Assembly (NCBI GenBank): GCA_900547035.1
Contig: URFM01000007.1
Coordinates: 1 to 64,000, forward strand
Origin: an uncultured Clostridium sp.
GTDB taxonomy: Bacteria > Bacillota > Clostridia > Lachnospirales > Lachnospiraceae
Direction: 5' to 3'
Length of the DNA: 64,000 nt
Part shown: in pieces, positions 24,359 through 32,762 of the stretch
How positions within the stretch are numbered: position 1 is the first letter of the stretch
How the letters are laid out: every line of letters begins with the position of its first letter
Made by a program: the position numbers and the translations under genes
The notes under the pieces: generated by a model
What the model saw: only the letters and a program-made list of their open reading frames with translations
What the model was told of the DNA's origin: nothing
Database searches by the model: none

Positions 24359-24805
24359 TTATAATTCCAGGCTGCTTATCCATTCTATCACCTGGTCATG
24401 GCAGTCCGCAACATCATTGCGCGAAATTGTCAATCCGTTCTGGCTGACCTTGGCCTCCGGCTGGAGCTGCGCAATGGTTTCCACCGTCCGGGAGAACCGG
24501 CTTCCTCCGTGGGGCAGAAGGGGATAATGGTCGTTCCGGAAAGGTCCGTTTCCTCCAGGAAGGTATACAGGGCCATCGGCATATCTCCCCACCAGTTGGG
24601 GTAGCCTAAAAACACCACGTCATACTGATCCGCGTTCTCCAGATGGCCGGCCAGTTCCGGCCGTGCGTTTTCATCCTGCTCCGCTGCCGCCTGGTCCACC
24701 AGCGGCTCATGGTCCAGCGGATACTGTTGTACCATTTCAATCCCTCACCACTACGCTGGCTCCGGAGTTGGCGTCCACTCCCACCAGGTCAATGTCCTCC
24801 GGCAT
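24359..24805 (-). pseudogene. Flavodoxin gene with internal deletion and frameshift
   Basis: From ATG 24805 (AGGAGG nine bases upstream) the frame reads MPEDIDLVGVDANSGASVVVRD and stops. It resumes at QQYPLDHEPLVDQAAAEQ, continues through FLGYPNWWGDMPMALYTF and IIPFCP, then needs another frame change to give HGGSRFSRTVETIAQLQPEA and ISRNDVADCHDQVIEW. Intact relatives carry about 25 more residues (with GGDLF) between the first two pieces. The gene is therefore dead by a deletion and a frameshift. Confidence 0.85.
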
Positions 24806-24850
24806 GGAAAGTTTCCTCCTCTGGCATTTTCGTTTTTCGTGGAAATTTTC

Positions 24851-24871
24851 CCGCCGTCCTGAACTGTTACT
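24851..24871. promoter_or_regulatory. Second copy of the 21-nt TGAACWGTTA motif
   Basis: 20 of 21 bases identical to 43-63. On the minus strand it follows TATAAT within ten bases, upstream of the flavodoxin pseudogene, which is an operator-like position. Confidence 0.45.
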
Positions 24872-24881
24872 TTATATTATA

Positions 24882-24911
24882 AAAAAAACGGAACCTCCGC
24901 AGAAGTCCCGA
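24882..24911 (-). terminator. Intrinsic terminator of the second MATE gene
   Basis: On the minus strand a short GC-containing hairpin (CGGGAC 24911-24906 with GTTCCG 24895-24890, one wobble) is followed by eight T. Confidence 0.7.
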
Positions 24912-24919
24912 TTGGTTTT

Positions 24920-26245
24920 TCAGTTTAAACCTGCAGCTTCTATCCTTCGTCTCACCCAGTATCGCCATACCAGAATCCCCAGAAGAAAAATCCAGGAAAA
25001 TGCCTCCGCATAGGCCACCACCATATTTCCGAAAATATCCCGGAAACCGTAAGAGCATACAATCCGCACCAGCAAGGATGCAATCCCCGCCGCGCCGGAA
25101 AAAAGCATATCCCCCGTTCCCTCCAGATATCCCCGCACTGCCATACAGAAGCCGTAGACAAAATAAAAGCCCGCAATGGAGAAAAAGAAGTTCTTTCCAA
25201 TCTCCACTGACTCCGGCGTAAGTCCAAACATAGCGATCAGATGCTCTCCTGCCAACAGCACCAGGGCGGTCAGGCTCAAGGAAATCACAATCATAATTCC
25301 GCAGCCCGCCCGGAACATCCCGGCAGCCCGCTCCCGCTCTCCGGCTCCGATCTTCTGCGCTACCATAGTGGCGATTCCTGAACCAAAATTAATGATCGGC
25401 AGAAAAATAACCGTATCCACCCGGTAGGCAGTCGTAATGGCCGCCACCGTCTGCTCTCCGAATCCATTCATAAAACGCTGCAGAAAAACATTTCCCACTG
25501 AGCTTGCTCCGGACTGAACCGCAGGCGGAAGCCCAAACATTGTTCCTTTTCTGACGACGCCTGTTTTCTGTTTTCCCAAGAAGCCCTGCCGCAGTATGGA
25601 ATACTTTTTCATTCCATAGCCGATTACAAACAACGTCATAGCAGCCTGGGCGATCACCGTCGCTGCAGCCGCCCCAGCGGCCCCATATCCCAGCCCGGCT
25701 ACAAAGACCAAATCCAGAACTACATTGGCTCCGGAAGATACCAAAACAGCGAAAAACGGGGCTTTGCTGTCCCCAATTCCACGCAAAACAGCAGAAAAGG
25801 TATTGTACACTGCAAGGAACGGAATGCCGGCAAACAGAATTTTCAAATATCCTTCCGCACTGGAAAATATATTCGCAGGCGTGTCCAGAATCATCAGAAT
25901 CCAGTTCGTAAGCAAAGCTCCGGCAATGGAAATCACGCCAAAGCATACTCCCAATAAAATGGTATAGGAAGACAAAATAGCGCCGATTTCTTTTCTTCTT
26001 CCCATTCCGTACTGCTGAGCGGTCAAAACCGAAAGGCCCGAGGTAAAACCAGTAATTACCGTTACAAACAGATTGTAGATGGATGTGGTGGCTCCGATCC
26101 CGGCTAAGGCCAGCTCTCCCTCCACATTTCCCACAATAAAGGCGTCCACCCAGTTGAAAATCTGCTGAAACAGACCGCTTAAAATCAACGGAATGGTAAA
26201 GGACAAAAGCGTTCTCACGTCTTCTGCTGTTTTTTCATACTTCAA
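24920..26245 (-). CDS. MATE family efflux transporter
   Basis: 441 residues from a TTG start at 26245. AGGAGG lies eight bases before it, and homology begins exactly there (LKYEKTAEDVRTLLSFTIPLILSGLFQQ). The longer open frame up to 26437 is leader RNA, not protein. There are twelve membrane helices in two bundles, with FNWVDAFIVGNVEGELALAG typical of the family. It is only distantly related to the MATE gene at 1318. A structured leader with a U-run precedes it, suggesting that expression is attenuated. Confidence 0.93.
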   Translation of the reverse strand: MKYEKTAEDVRTLLSFTIPLILSGLFQQIFNWVDAFIVGNVEGELALAGIGATTSIYNLFVTVITGFTSGLSVLTAQQYGMGRRKEIGAILSSYTILLGVCFGVISIAGALLTNWILMILDTPANIFSSAEGYLKILFAGIPFLAVYNTFSAVLRGIGDSKAPFFAVLVSSGANVVLDLVFVAGLGYGAAGAAAATVIAQAAMTLFVIGYGMKKYSILRQGFLGKQKTGVVRKGTMFGLPPAVQSGASSVGNVFLQRFMNGFGEQTVAAITTAYRVDTVIFLPIINFGSGIATMVAQKIGAGERERAAGMFRAGCGIMIVISLSLTALVLLAGEHLIAMFGLTPESVEIGKNFFFSIAGFYFVYGFCMAVRGYLEGTGDMLFSGAAGIASLLVRIVCSYGFRDIFGNMVVAYAEAFSWIFLLGILVWRYWVRRRIEAAGLN

Positions 26246-26269
26246 GCTTGAATCCTCCTTTTGACAGAC

Positions 26270-26379
26270 AAAAAATAAGGCCGTCTGAACGCTACCATAC
26301 GGACATGCCGTACCACAGGGGTAACGTTCGAACGCCTCACTGATTGTATATCCTATCATAAGGAGAACCGGCCTGTCAA
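26270..26379 (-). promoter_or_regulatory. Promoter and structured leader of the MATE gene
   Basis: On the minus strand, TTGACA (26374-26379), an 18-base spacer and TAGGAT (26350-26355). From about 26340 the RNA folds: TGAGGC with GCCTTA at the base, a 10-bp stem (26329-26320 with 26296-26287), and an inner TACGG/CCGTA hairpin (26312-26308 with 26302-26298). It ends in six U (26275-26270). CGTTCGAACG (26324-26333) is also a perfect DNA palindrome. It looks like an attenuator or riboswitch, but matches no class I can name. Confidence 0.6.
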
Positions 26380-26461
26380 TCCGAAAATTGCGGCCGGTTC
26401 CCGGCGGCCGGAGTACCGGCGGCCGGAGTACCGGCACGCTCTCAATCTGAACTTTTGCGTA

Positions 26462-27163
26462 TCAGGTGCCCAAAATAAGGGAAAACGGAATCACCAGTAC
26501 CATGGCAGGCATCAGGTTGGGACTATAAAAATTCCGGATCCCCGCCATGCTGAAGGCAGAGGATAAAATCACCGCTCCCCCGCAGGCATAGAGATTTCCG
26601 CTGACATCCGGGGTGAGTATCATCTGAAGAGGATGAGACAGAAGAAGCAAGGCAGCCAAGAGAGCCATCTCCGGCACCGCCAGCAGACAGATACAGGCTC
26701 CCAGGCGTCCTCCGTAAAGAAAGGCCACCGGAAAATCCATCAAAGCCTTCACCATCAGAATACTGAAGTCCCCTGTAGTGCCGGCAATCAGGCTGCCCAT
26801 AATCCCCGCTCCGCTGAGACAGACGATACTGAAAATACTGGCAAAATCCTTTCGGAAATCCTCTTCCTTTATGGCTCCGCCAGGCTTAAAGCCCTTCATT
26901 TTCCCCGTAACGGACCAGGCCAGCTGCGAGATCCTCTCAGAAAGATTCGCCGCTCCTCCCAGTATGCCTCCGCAGATTAAGGCCAGGGCAACCGGCAGCA
27001 AATCCGCATATTTCTGAATGGAGGTAATTGCCACAATAAAGCAGAGAATGCTCAGCACCGACATCATATATGCCTTCAAACGCTCTGGAATGCGGCTTCC
27101 GGTCCGAATTCCCAAAATGGCCGCTGTCACAACAGAAAGACCGCATATTCCAATTTTTAACAC
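26462..27163 (-). CDS. DUF554 family membrane protein
   Basis: 233 residues with about seven membrane helices, starting with a short loop containing GIRTGSRIPERLKAYMM and then ICGGILGGAANLSERISQL, the pattern of the DUF554 (YdfK-like) family. A second half (ASIFSIVCLSGAGIMGSL) completes it. The family may be a transporter, with function not established. It is the last gene of the M20/amidotransferase/transporter operon and follows the ESS-like gene by 24 bases. Confidence 0.8.
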   Translation of the reverse strand: MLKIGICGLSVVTAAILGIRTGSRIPERLKAYMMSVLSILCFIVAITSIQKYADLLPVALALICGGILGGAANLSERISQLAWSVTGKMKGFKPGGAIKEEDFRKDFASIFSIVCLSGAGIMGSLIAGTTGDFSILMVKALMDFPVAFLYGGRLGACICLLAVPEMALLAALLLLSHPLQMILTPDVSGNLYACGGAVILSSAFSMAGIRNFYSPNLMPAMVLVIPFSLILGT

Positions 27164-27187
27164 TACAGTACCTCTTTTCTTTTCCCA

Positions 27188-28372
27188 CTAAGCAAAAATC
27201 ATGGGACCTATGTAAGCCGCAATAATAACGGAGACAATGCTGACAGAAACCACACCGCCGATTACCATTTTCGGCATCACGTAGTTGGTCAGTCTGTGAA
27301 TCTCTTCTTCAGAGAAATTCTGACCGAAGCTGCTGCCATTGATAGCCTCCTGGGAAACCGCGAAGGTAAAGGGATAGCCCAGCAGACAGGTAACGCCTAC
27401 CGCAGCGGACAGCCAGGGATCCCAGCGAAGGAATTTTCCCACAACCACAGCGCAGACAGCCGCTACTGCTGCTCCGATCAGAAGAAGTCCCACAATGGGA
27501 ACCAGCATATCCAGCAGTTCTCCGAAGGTCAGATTCAGGAAATTAATCAGCAGATATGCGTAGGAGCCCAGAACTACCAGGTTTTCTCCTCCGGTCTTCT
27601 TTAAGCTTCCCCGGTCCAGAAAGCCGATTTCCGTCATAAAAAATCCGAACAGCAGATAGCAGACTGTGGAGTTGATTCCCGTAACCTTAGAAACCGCTTC
27701 GCCGATAACGCCTACGATGGCCAGCTTGGCAAAGCTCATCATCATACCCTGAGCGATTTCCGGGAAGGGAGGAATTATGCGGATATTAAAGTTCTTTATC
27801 CTGCTTTCCTCATCCTTATAGATTCTGCCGGAAGAAATAAAGTTTCGGCAGGCCCGGTTCAGGCAGAAAGAAGAAATCAGCACACCCACGATACTCTGAA
27901 AAGTCATCATAGTCGTAACGAAAACCACGATATCCTGCCGCCCCGCCGCAGTGGCGATATCGGAAGTTACCAGGGTAGAACCCAGTCCGCCGCAGATAGT
28001 TCCGATGGAGGACAGGGCGTATTCCCGCCCGAACAGCACAGTTCCAATGGTAAAGCCCATAACGATCACGCCCGCCATAGCGCCGATGCTGGCCACTACC
28101 GTCTTCCACTCGGCAACCAATTCGTTAAACTTCAGGTTCGACCCGATGTTGACAAAGGTAAGCACAATGCCGTAGGTCACCAGAATGTTGGACAGTCCGG
28201 CAATCTCAATCATATCCTCCGGGAAGATGTGAAGAGTAGCTCCAAATATCATGAAAATTACAATGGTGAAAATGAAGCTGGAAACCAGGCCTTTCGTTTT
28301 AAGCGCGATAATATCTCCGATTGCAAAGCAGATGACCACTGCGGCAAATGCCATGATCGGTGTCCATGTCAT
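27188..28372 (-). CDS. ESS/GltS-like putative sodium:solute symporter
   Basis: 394 residues with about 11-12 membrane helices in two halves. The glycine-rich stretch SSIGTICGGLGSTLVTSDIATAAGR near residue 120 and the matching C-terminal VGVTCLLGYPFTFAVSQEA resemble the paired re-entrant loops of GltS-type symporters. That is a family-level guess, not a firm match. Its place between an M20 amidohydrolase/amidotransferase pair and a DUF554 protein suggests uptake or export of an amino-acid conjugate. Confidence 0.65.
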   Translation of the reverse strand: MTWTPIMAFAAVVICFAIGDIIALKTKGLVSSFIFTIVIFMIFGATLHIFPEDMIEIAGLSNILVTYGIVLTFVNIGSNLKFNELVAEWKTVVASIGAMAGVIVMGFTIGTVLFGREYALSSIGTICGGLGSTLVTSDIATAAGRQDIVVFVTTMMTFQSIVGVLISSFCLNRACRNFISSGRIYKDEESRIKNFNIRIIPPFPEIAQGMMMSFAKLAIVGVIGEAVSKVTGINSTVCYLLFGFFMTEIGFLDRGSLKKTGGENLVVLGSYAYLLINFLNLTFGELLDMLVPIVGLLLIGAAVAAVCAVVVGKFLRWDPWLSAAVGVTCLLGYPFTFAVSQEAINGSSFGQNFSEEEIHRLTNYVMPKMVIGGVVSVSIVSVIIAAYIGPMIFA

Positions 28373-28410
28373 AGAAATTCCCCCTTTTTATCCCTCTTAT
28401 TGTTTGTTGA

Positions 28411-29100
28411 TTACAGTGCCTGAAAGCGCTTTAATATCACCTTCCAATACCCGTCATCACGGGGATTTCCCCCATTCTGTATCCATTTTTCCAGACGGCT
28501 GTCCTCCTGACAGATAGACCGGAGCATATCGGCCCCGCTTTCCGGCGACTCCTCGAAATGTCCCTGGACGCCCCAGGCCCGTTTTCCCCGGACCCGGAAG
28601 GCCTCCACGCCGCAGGTATGGGACCTTAAAACTACCACGGCTTTATCCTTCAGAATTTCAGCCGCTACTTCGTCAAAATGGGAGACAAATCCCCAGATCC
28701 GATCTCCTCGTTTTCCAAAAATAGGATCGTCCTCCAGTACCTCCTGCTCCACCCAGCCAAACTCCGGTTCCCTTCTGCGTCTGACCCAAGCTTCACCGGC
28801 CGCCGTTCTCGCCAGAAGCTGATGAGAAAAGCAGATGGTAAGCAGATTCAAATCCAGCTCCAGAGCGCTCCGGAACAGGTCCGCCACCTTTAACATCCAC
28901 GGCTCAATCTCGCAGATGCTTTTGGTGCAGCCGGTGGCGATGATATGGGTGTACGGTTCCAGATTTTGAACGGATTCTCCACGATAATAATTTACCACAT
29001 CCATTTCCATGGAAAAGTCTTCCCCGGGCAGGCGATTCATAGGTTTATAATAGTCTCCTACTGAATTATCAATTACCAGAAGCCGTTTTTCTTTTTCCAT
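28411..29100 (-). CDS. Class I glutamine amidotransferase-like protein
   Basis: 229 residues of the GATase1 fold. The nucleophile is Cys in LLTICFSHQLLARTAAG, a GMP-synthase-like elbow with Ser-His rather than Gly-His after the Cys. The His is in GVQGHFEESPES, with a Glu two residues later. These stand-alone domains hydrolyse gamma-glutamyl amides or glutamine. It lies between the M20 hydrolase (15 bases upstream) and the transporter (38 bases downstream) in one operon, which suggests joint processing of a glutamyl- or amide-containing compound. Confidence 0.85.
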   Translation of the reverse strand: MEKEKRLLVIDNSVGDYYKPMNRLPGEDFSMEMDVVNYYRGESVQNLEPYTHIIATGCTKSICEIEPWMLKVADLFRSALELDLNLLTICFSHQLLARTAAGEAWVRRRREPEFGWVEQEVLEDDPIFGKRGDRIWGFVSHFDEVAAEILKDKAVVVLRSHTCGVEAFRVRGKRAWGVQGHFEESPESGADMLRSICQEDSRLEKWIQNGGNPRDDGYWKVILKRFQAL

Positions 29101-29115
29101 ACTCCACCGCCCCTT

Positions 29116-30549
29116 TTAAAACGGTTTTTTCTCCGGCGGAATCAGCGACTGGTAAGGCTTTCCTCCTCTGCGCTTCCGGAATTCCTCCTTGGCCTGATCC
29201 AGCTCCGCCGGATTCTCAAACAGCTCCGCCGCAGACACTGCCATCAGCTTTCCGGCATGAAGCATGGCACTGTGTCCCAGATTGGATACGGCGCAGGAAA
29301 CAATCTGCCAGGTGTGGTTAGGCGTTCCCTGAGGGAAGCAGCAGACGCTGAACTGAGAAGTTGGAACCACCTGGCTCACATCCCCGGCGTCGGTAGAACC
29401 GTAGAGAATACCGGTATTGCTGATATAGGGGTATACAAAGTCGCTGATGGGCTTTCCGTGGAGTTTCTCCACAATCTGTTCTCCGATTTCGCCTCCGAAA
29501 ATTCCCCGCATCCGATCCTCGTCGGCCATCTGCTGTTCCGGGGACAGTGTGGCACGAATCTCCTCGGCAAAGCGGATATCCTCCTCCGTCACCGGCGTGG
29601 GGCCCAGCTCCATAAAGTTCCGGTGAACCATTTGATCCAGGGTCACATTAGGCAGCATTTCCGCCATGGCATTGTTTAGGGAAATCTCTACTTCAGTTTC
29701 CGTCATCATAGCAGCTCCCCGGGCAATCTTGTCCAGGCGGTCCCGCACACGGATACATTCCTCCAGATGGGGCGCACGGATCATGTAGGAAACCTCTGCC
29801 TCCTTGGGCACCACATTGCTGTATATTCCGCCGCTGTTGGTGATGGCATAATGGATTCTCACATCATCTGTCACATGCTCCCGGAGGAACTCTGAGCCCA
29901 CATTCATCAGTGTTACCGCATCCAGGGCGCTGCGTCCTCTCTGGGGACACATAGCAGCGTGAGCGCCGATTCCTGTAAAACGATAACGCATGCTGATCAC
30001 CGCCAGCAGGGAGGAAGGCACCATATAGTTCATATTATCCGGATGCCAGATAATAGCCGCATCCACATCCTCAAACAATCCGTCACGCACCATATAGCAC
30101 TTGGCATTTCCCCCTTCTTCCGCCGGGGTTCCGTAAAGGCGGATGGTTCCTTTTTCCGGATGAACTTCCAGATATTTCTTCATTGCTACTGCGGCTGCCA
30201 GAGAAGCCGTTCCCAGCAGATTGTGGCCACAGCCATGTCCGTCCTCCTGGCCTTCAATCCGGCACTGAACCGCCGTATTTCCCTTCTGGCTTAATCCGGG
30301 CAGAGCGTCATATTCTGCCAGAAATGCCAGTATGGGTTTTCCCTGTCCATACTCCGCCACAAAAGCCGTAGGGATATCCGCTGCTCCCTCTGTAACCCGG
30401 AACCCCTCCTTTTTCAGAAAGTCCGTAAAATCCTTCGCCGACTGAAACTCCTTGTAGCAAAGCTCCGGATGGGACCAAATCTGGTCGCTGAAAGCCACAA
30501 AGTCATCCTTTCGCTCATCCAAATAATCCAGAATTTCCTGTTTCGTCAT
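29116..30549 (-). CDS. M20 family amidohydrolase (AbgB-like)
   Basis: 477 residues, the length of the p-aminobenzoyl-glutamate hydrolase B / amidohydrolase group. The metal-binding motifs are EYDALPGL, EGQEDGHGCGHNLLG (Asp and His) and TPAEEGGNAKCYMV (Glu pair). IGAHAAMCPQRGRSALDAV is the dimerisation domain. GSTDAGDVSQVVPTSQF carries the last ligands. It should hydrolyse an N-acyl or glutamyl amide bond in the cytoplasm. It is the first gene of the operon, behind a MarR-type palindrome. Confidence 0.93.
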   Translation of the reverse strand: MTKQEILDYLDERKDDFVAFSDQIWSHPELCYKEFQSAKDFTDFLKKEGFRVTEGAADIPTAFVAEYGQGKPILAFLAEYDALPGLSQKGNTAVQCRIEGQEDGHGCGHNLLGTASLAAAVAMKKYLEVHPEKGTIRLYGTPAEEGGNAKCYMVRDGLFEDVDAAIIWHPDNMNYMVPSSLLAVISMRYRFTGIGAHAAMCPQRGRSALDAVTLMNVGSEFLREHVTDDVRIHYAITNSGGIYSNVVPKEAEVSYMIRAPHLEECIRVRDRLDKIARGAAMMTETEVEISLNNAMAEMLPNVTLDQMVHRNFMELGPTPVTEEDIRFAEEIRATLSPEQQMADEDRMRGIFGGEIGEQIVEKLHGKPISDFVYPYISNTGILYGSTDAGDVSQVVPTSQFSVCCFPQGTPNHTWQIVSCAVSNLGHSAMLHAGKLMAVSAAELFENPAELDQAKEEFRKRRGGKPYQSLIPPEKKPF

Positions 30550-30657
30550 CGCCTGTTCCTCTCCTTTCCCCTCATACGCCGCCGCTTTGGAGCAGCAGTG
30601 CCTGCTTTTTGGATTGTTTGATTAACAACCACTTTAAATTGATAGAAGCAAATAATT

Positions 30658-30672
30658 ATAGTTTATAACTAT
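30658..30672. promoter_or_regulatory. MarR-type palindrome upstream of the M20 operon
   Basis: ATAGTTTATAACTAT is a perfect 15-bp dyad in an AT-rich promoter region between the M20 operon and the marR-like gene. It is the likely operator for the MarR protein encoded at 30798-31220. Confidence 0.6.
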
Positions 30673-30731
30673 TAGATTTTATAATATAATAGAGAATCAT
30701 AAATTGCCAATACAAAATAAAGCCGGGAACG

Positions 30732-30775
30732 CAAAAAAATACCGAAGTCATGGATTTTTCCGGACTCCGGTATTC
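30732..30775 (-). terminator. Intrinsic terminator of the marR-like gene
   Basis: On the minus strand AATACCGGAGTCC pairs with GGATTTCGGTATT-like sequence (30774-30762 with 30749-30738, minor mismatches) and is followed by seven T. Confidence 0.85.
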
Positions 30776-30797
30776 TATAACCGCCTGTTTTTCGTAT

Positions 30798-31220
30798 TTA
30801 AGAACGATATTTCTGTAAATTCGCATAAATTTTTTCCAAGCTCTCGTAAAAAGCCTGACGCTCAGCTTCCGTAAACCCCTCGAAACACTGTTCCTCCAGC
30901 TGGTCATAAATATCCTGAAGGTAATGCTGGACTTCCTTCCCTTTCTCTGTAATATAGACATTCACTACTCTGGCAGAACTGCTGCTGCGCTCCCTCCGCA
31001 GCAGGCCGCGGTTCTCCATAGTTCTCAGGACGCTGCTGACGGTGGGGGGCTCCATAGAAAACTCCACCGCGAAATCCTTCTGCATACATCCGTCATGATG
31101 GTAGAGATAATCCAGCATCTTGGGCTGACCGTAGTTTATGTCATAGGCCATGGTACGGCCGACCAGAACTTTTCTCATATAGAAAAAAAACTGGGGCAGG
31201 ATCTGATACAATTTTCGCAT
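30798..31220 (-). CDS. MarR family transcriptional regulator
   Basis: 140 residues from ATG 31220 (MRKLYQILPQFFFYMRKVL), preferred over an upstream frame extension that has no ribosome binding site. The winged helix-turn-helix is seen at QPKMLDYLYHHDGCMQKDFAVEFSMEPPTVSSVLRTMENRGLLRRERSSSSARVVNVYIT. It is encoded directly upstream of the M20 operon on the same strand. A perfect palindrome between them is its probable binding site. The ligand is unknown. Confidence 0.93.
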   Translation of the reverse strand: MRKLYQILPQFFFYMRKVLVGRTMAYDINYGQPKMLDYLYHHDGCMQKDFAVEFSMEPPTVSSVLRTMENRGLLRRERSSSSARVVNVYITEKGKEVQHYLQDIYDQLEEQCFEGFTEAERQAFYESLEKIYANLQKYRS

Positions 31221-31325
31221 ATTCCCTCTCACATGTGATGCTCCCCCTGGGGCACCATCACCTCTCCTTTTCTCAAATGTACGGCAGCCAAACTGTTTCC
31301 CTCCGTTTTGTCCGCCGTTCATCTT

Positions 31326-31925
31326 CTATGGTATTATATTTTCGGAAAATTTGCAAGAAGTCCCTTTCAGACGATCCCCCTTTTCACAAACGGCGTAAAT
31401 CTCATCGTATTTCTGTTCAATCAGCGGCTCAACCTCCGCCGCCTTTTTCCGCGCCAGCATCTGATAGAGAAAATAGGGGGCAATCCATCCCGTGAAACCG
31501 GGAACCGCCAGCAGAATCATCAGCCAGACGACCGGAGAATCCCCTGTTATGGCAAATACGGACCCTGCCATAAATGCCGTTCCGATGATCCCTGTGGTTA
31601 TGGCTGCAATCAGGGCCGTCTGTGTCCTGGACTGTTTCAGTTTCCCGATTTCCGCGATGCAGCTGTCGAAATTGCGCTGGAGCCGAGTCAGCTCCGCCTT
31701 GTTGCTGATGCAGCGGATTCTGCGGAAATACAGCCTTCTCCTGTCCCTGTTTTTTCCGTTTCTTTTTTCCAGGATTCCCACCTTCTGCGGAGCCATACTC
31801 CGGTGTTCGTCCGGCTCCCATCCAAAGCATGGATAGCTGTCCATATAAAGGGAAACAAACTCCTCCGGCACCATAACCTCCCGGTATTCATAACCCATAT
31901 ATCCGCTTTTTTCTTCTGCATTCAT
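31326..31925 (-). CDS. Two-helix membrane protein of unknown function, coupled to a response regulator
   Basis: 199 residues. A charged N-terminal domain (about 1-95) has many aromatic and Cys residues (DSYPCFGWEPDEH, YFRRIRCISNKAELTRLQRNFD). Two membrane helices follow, at about 105-130 and 135-158, and then a short cytoplasmic tail. I do not recognise the family by name. Its start overlaps the stop of the response regulator by four bases, so the two are translationally coupled. It could be a signalling partner in place of the missing histidine kinase, but it shows no kinase motifs. Confidence 0.75.
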   Translation of the reverse strand: MNAEEKSGYMGYEYREVMVPEEFVSLYMDSYPCFGWEPDEHRSMAPQKVGILEKRNGKNRDRRRLYFRRIRCISNKAELTRLQRNFDSCIAEIGKLKQSRTQTALIAAITTGIIGTAFMAGSVFAITGDSPVVWLMILLAVPGFTGWIAPYFLYQMLARKKAAEVEPLIEQKYDEIYAVCEKGDRLKGTSCKFSENIIP

Positions 31926-32593
31926 TTCAGCACCGCCTTATATCCCAACCCTCTTACGGTCCGGATTTCAAAATCCCTGCATTCCGAAAACTTATCCCGC
32001 AGCTTGGTAATATATACGTCCACCGCCCGCAGTCCCGTATCGCTCTCCAGCCCCCAGAACTCATCCATCAGTTGGGAACGTGAAAAGGCATGATTGGGGT
32101 AGGACAGCAGCTTATACATGATATTGAACTCCCGGGTAGTCACCGGAACCTCTTCTCCATTGATGGAAGCGCCCATGGCGTCGGCATCCAGCACCAGACT
32201 TCCTACGGTCAGCTTCCGGCTGGCCTCGATATTGGCCCTGCGCAGCAGCGCCCGTACCCGCATCAAAAGCTCGCTGAAATCAACGGGCTTTACCATATAG
32301 TCGTCAATTCCCAGGTCAAATCCCTTTTTCTTGGCCGGAAGGTCGTCCCGGGCGGACATGAAGAGAATGGGGATGTTCTGATTCAGCCCCCGCACCGTTT
32401 TCGCGAACTCAAATCCGTCAACATCAGGCATCATAATATCGGAAATAACCAAATCATACCTCTTTTGATACATGGCATCATAGGCCGCCCGGGCGCTGAA
32501 ACATCCCTTTGCCTCATATCCGCTGTCGTTCAGATAGGTACACACGCTTCTGGTTAATTTGGTATCGTCGTCCACCACAAGAATTTGAATCAC
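31922..32593 (-). CDS. OmpR/PhoB-type response regulator (orphan)
   Basis: 223 residues. The receiver domain has ILVVDDDTKLTRSV (acidic pair), DLVISDIMMPDVDGFEF (phospho-acceptor Asp near residue 53), LFMSARDD (Thr/Ser) and YMVKPVDFSEL (Lys). The C-terminal winged helix (ITVTTREFNIMYKLLSYPNHAFSRSQLMDEFWG-like, then DVYITKLRDKF and IRTVRGLGYKAV) binds DNA. No histidine kinase is encoded beside it, only a small membrane protein. Phosphorylation by a distant kinase, or by the Ser/Thr kinases next door, is possible but untested. Confidence 0.94.
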   Translation of the reverse strand: MIQILVVDDDTKLTRSVCTYLNDSGYEAKGCFSARAAYDAMYQKRYDLVISDIMMPDVDGFEFAKTVRGLNQNIPILFMSARDDLPAKKKGFDLGIDDYMVKPVDFSELLMRVRALLRRANIEASRKLTVGSLVLDADAMGASINGEEVPVTTREFNIMYKLLSYPNHAFSRSQLMDEFWGLESDTGLRAVDVYITKLRDKFSECRDFEIRTVRGLGYKAVLK

Positions 32594-32703
32594 CAGGTTT
32601 TCCTCCTTTATTCCCTTCTTTTAGCTCTGGTATCATCATATCATAGAAATGTTTAAGTATTGTTAAAATTCCGCTCTTTTCTTTAACCGGACTGCCGCAA
32701 TAC

Positions 32704-32744
32704 AAAAGGAACCATGAAGGCGCCCCCGGCTTCCTCATGGTTCC
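32704..32744 (-). terminator. Intrinsic terminator of the XRE regulator gene
   Basis: A 10-bp stem GGAACCATGA/TCATGGTTCC (32708-32717 with 32735-32744) with additional GC pairing inside, followed on the minus strand by TTTT. Confidence 0.85.
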
Positions 32745-32762
32745 CATATGATGGTTGTGTAT

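Noticed and set aside
26246-26437. N-terminal extension of the MATE protein
   Set aside because: The in-frame sequence has no homology, contains the promoter and structured leader, and a strong ribosome binding site marks the TTG at 26245.
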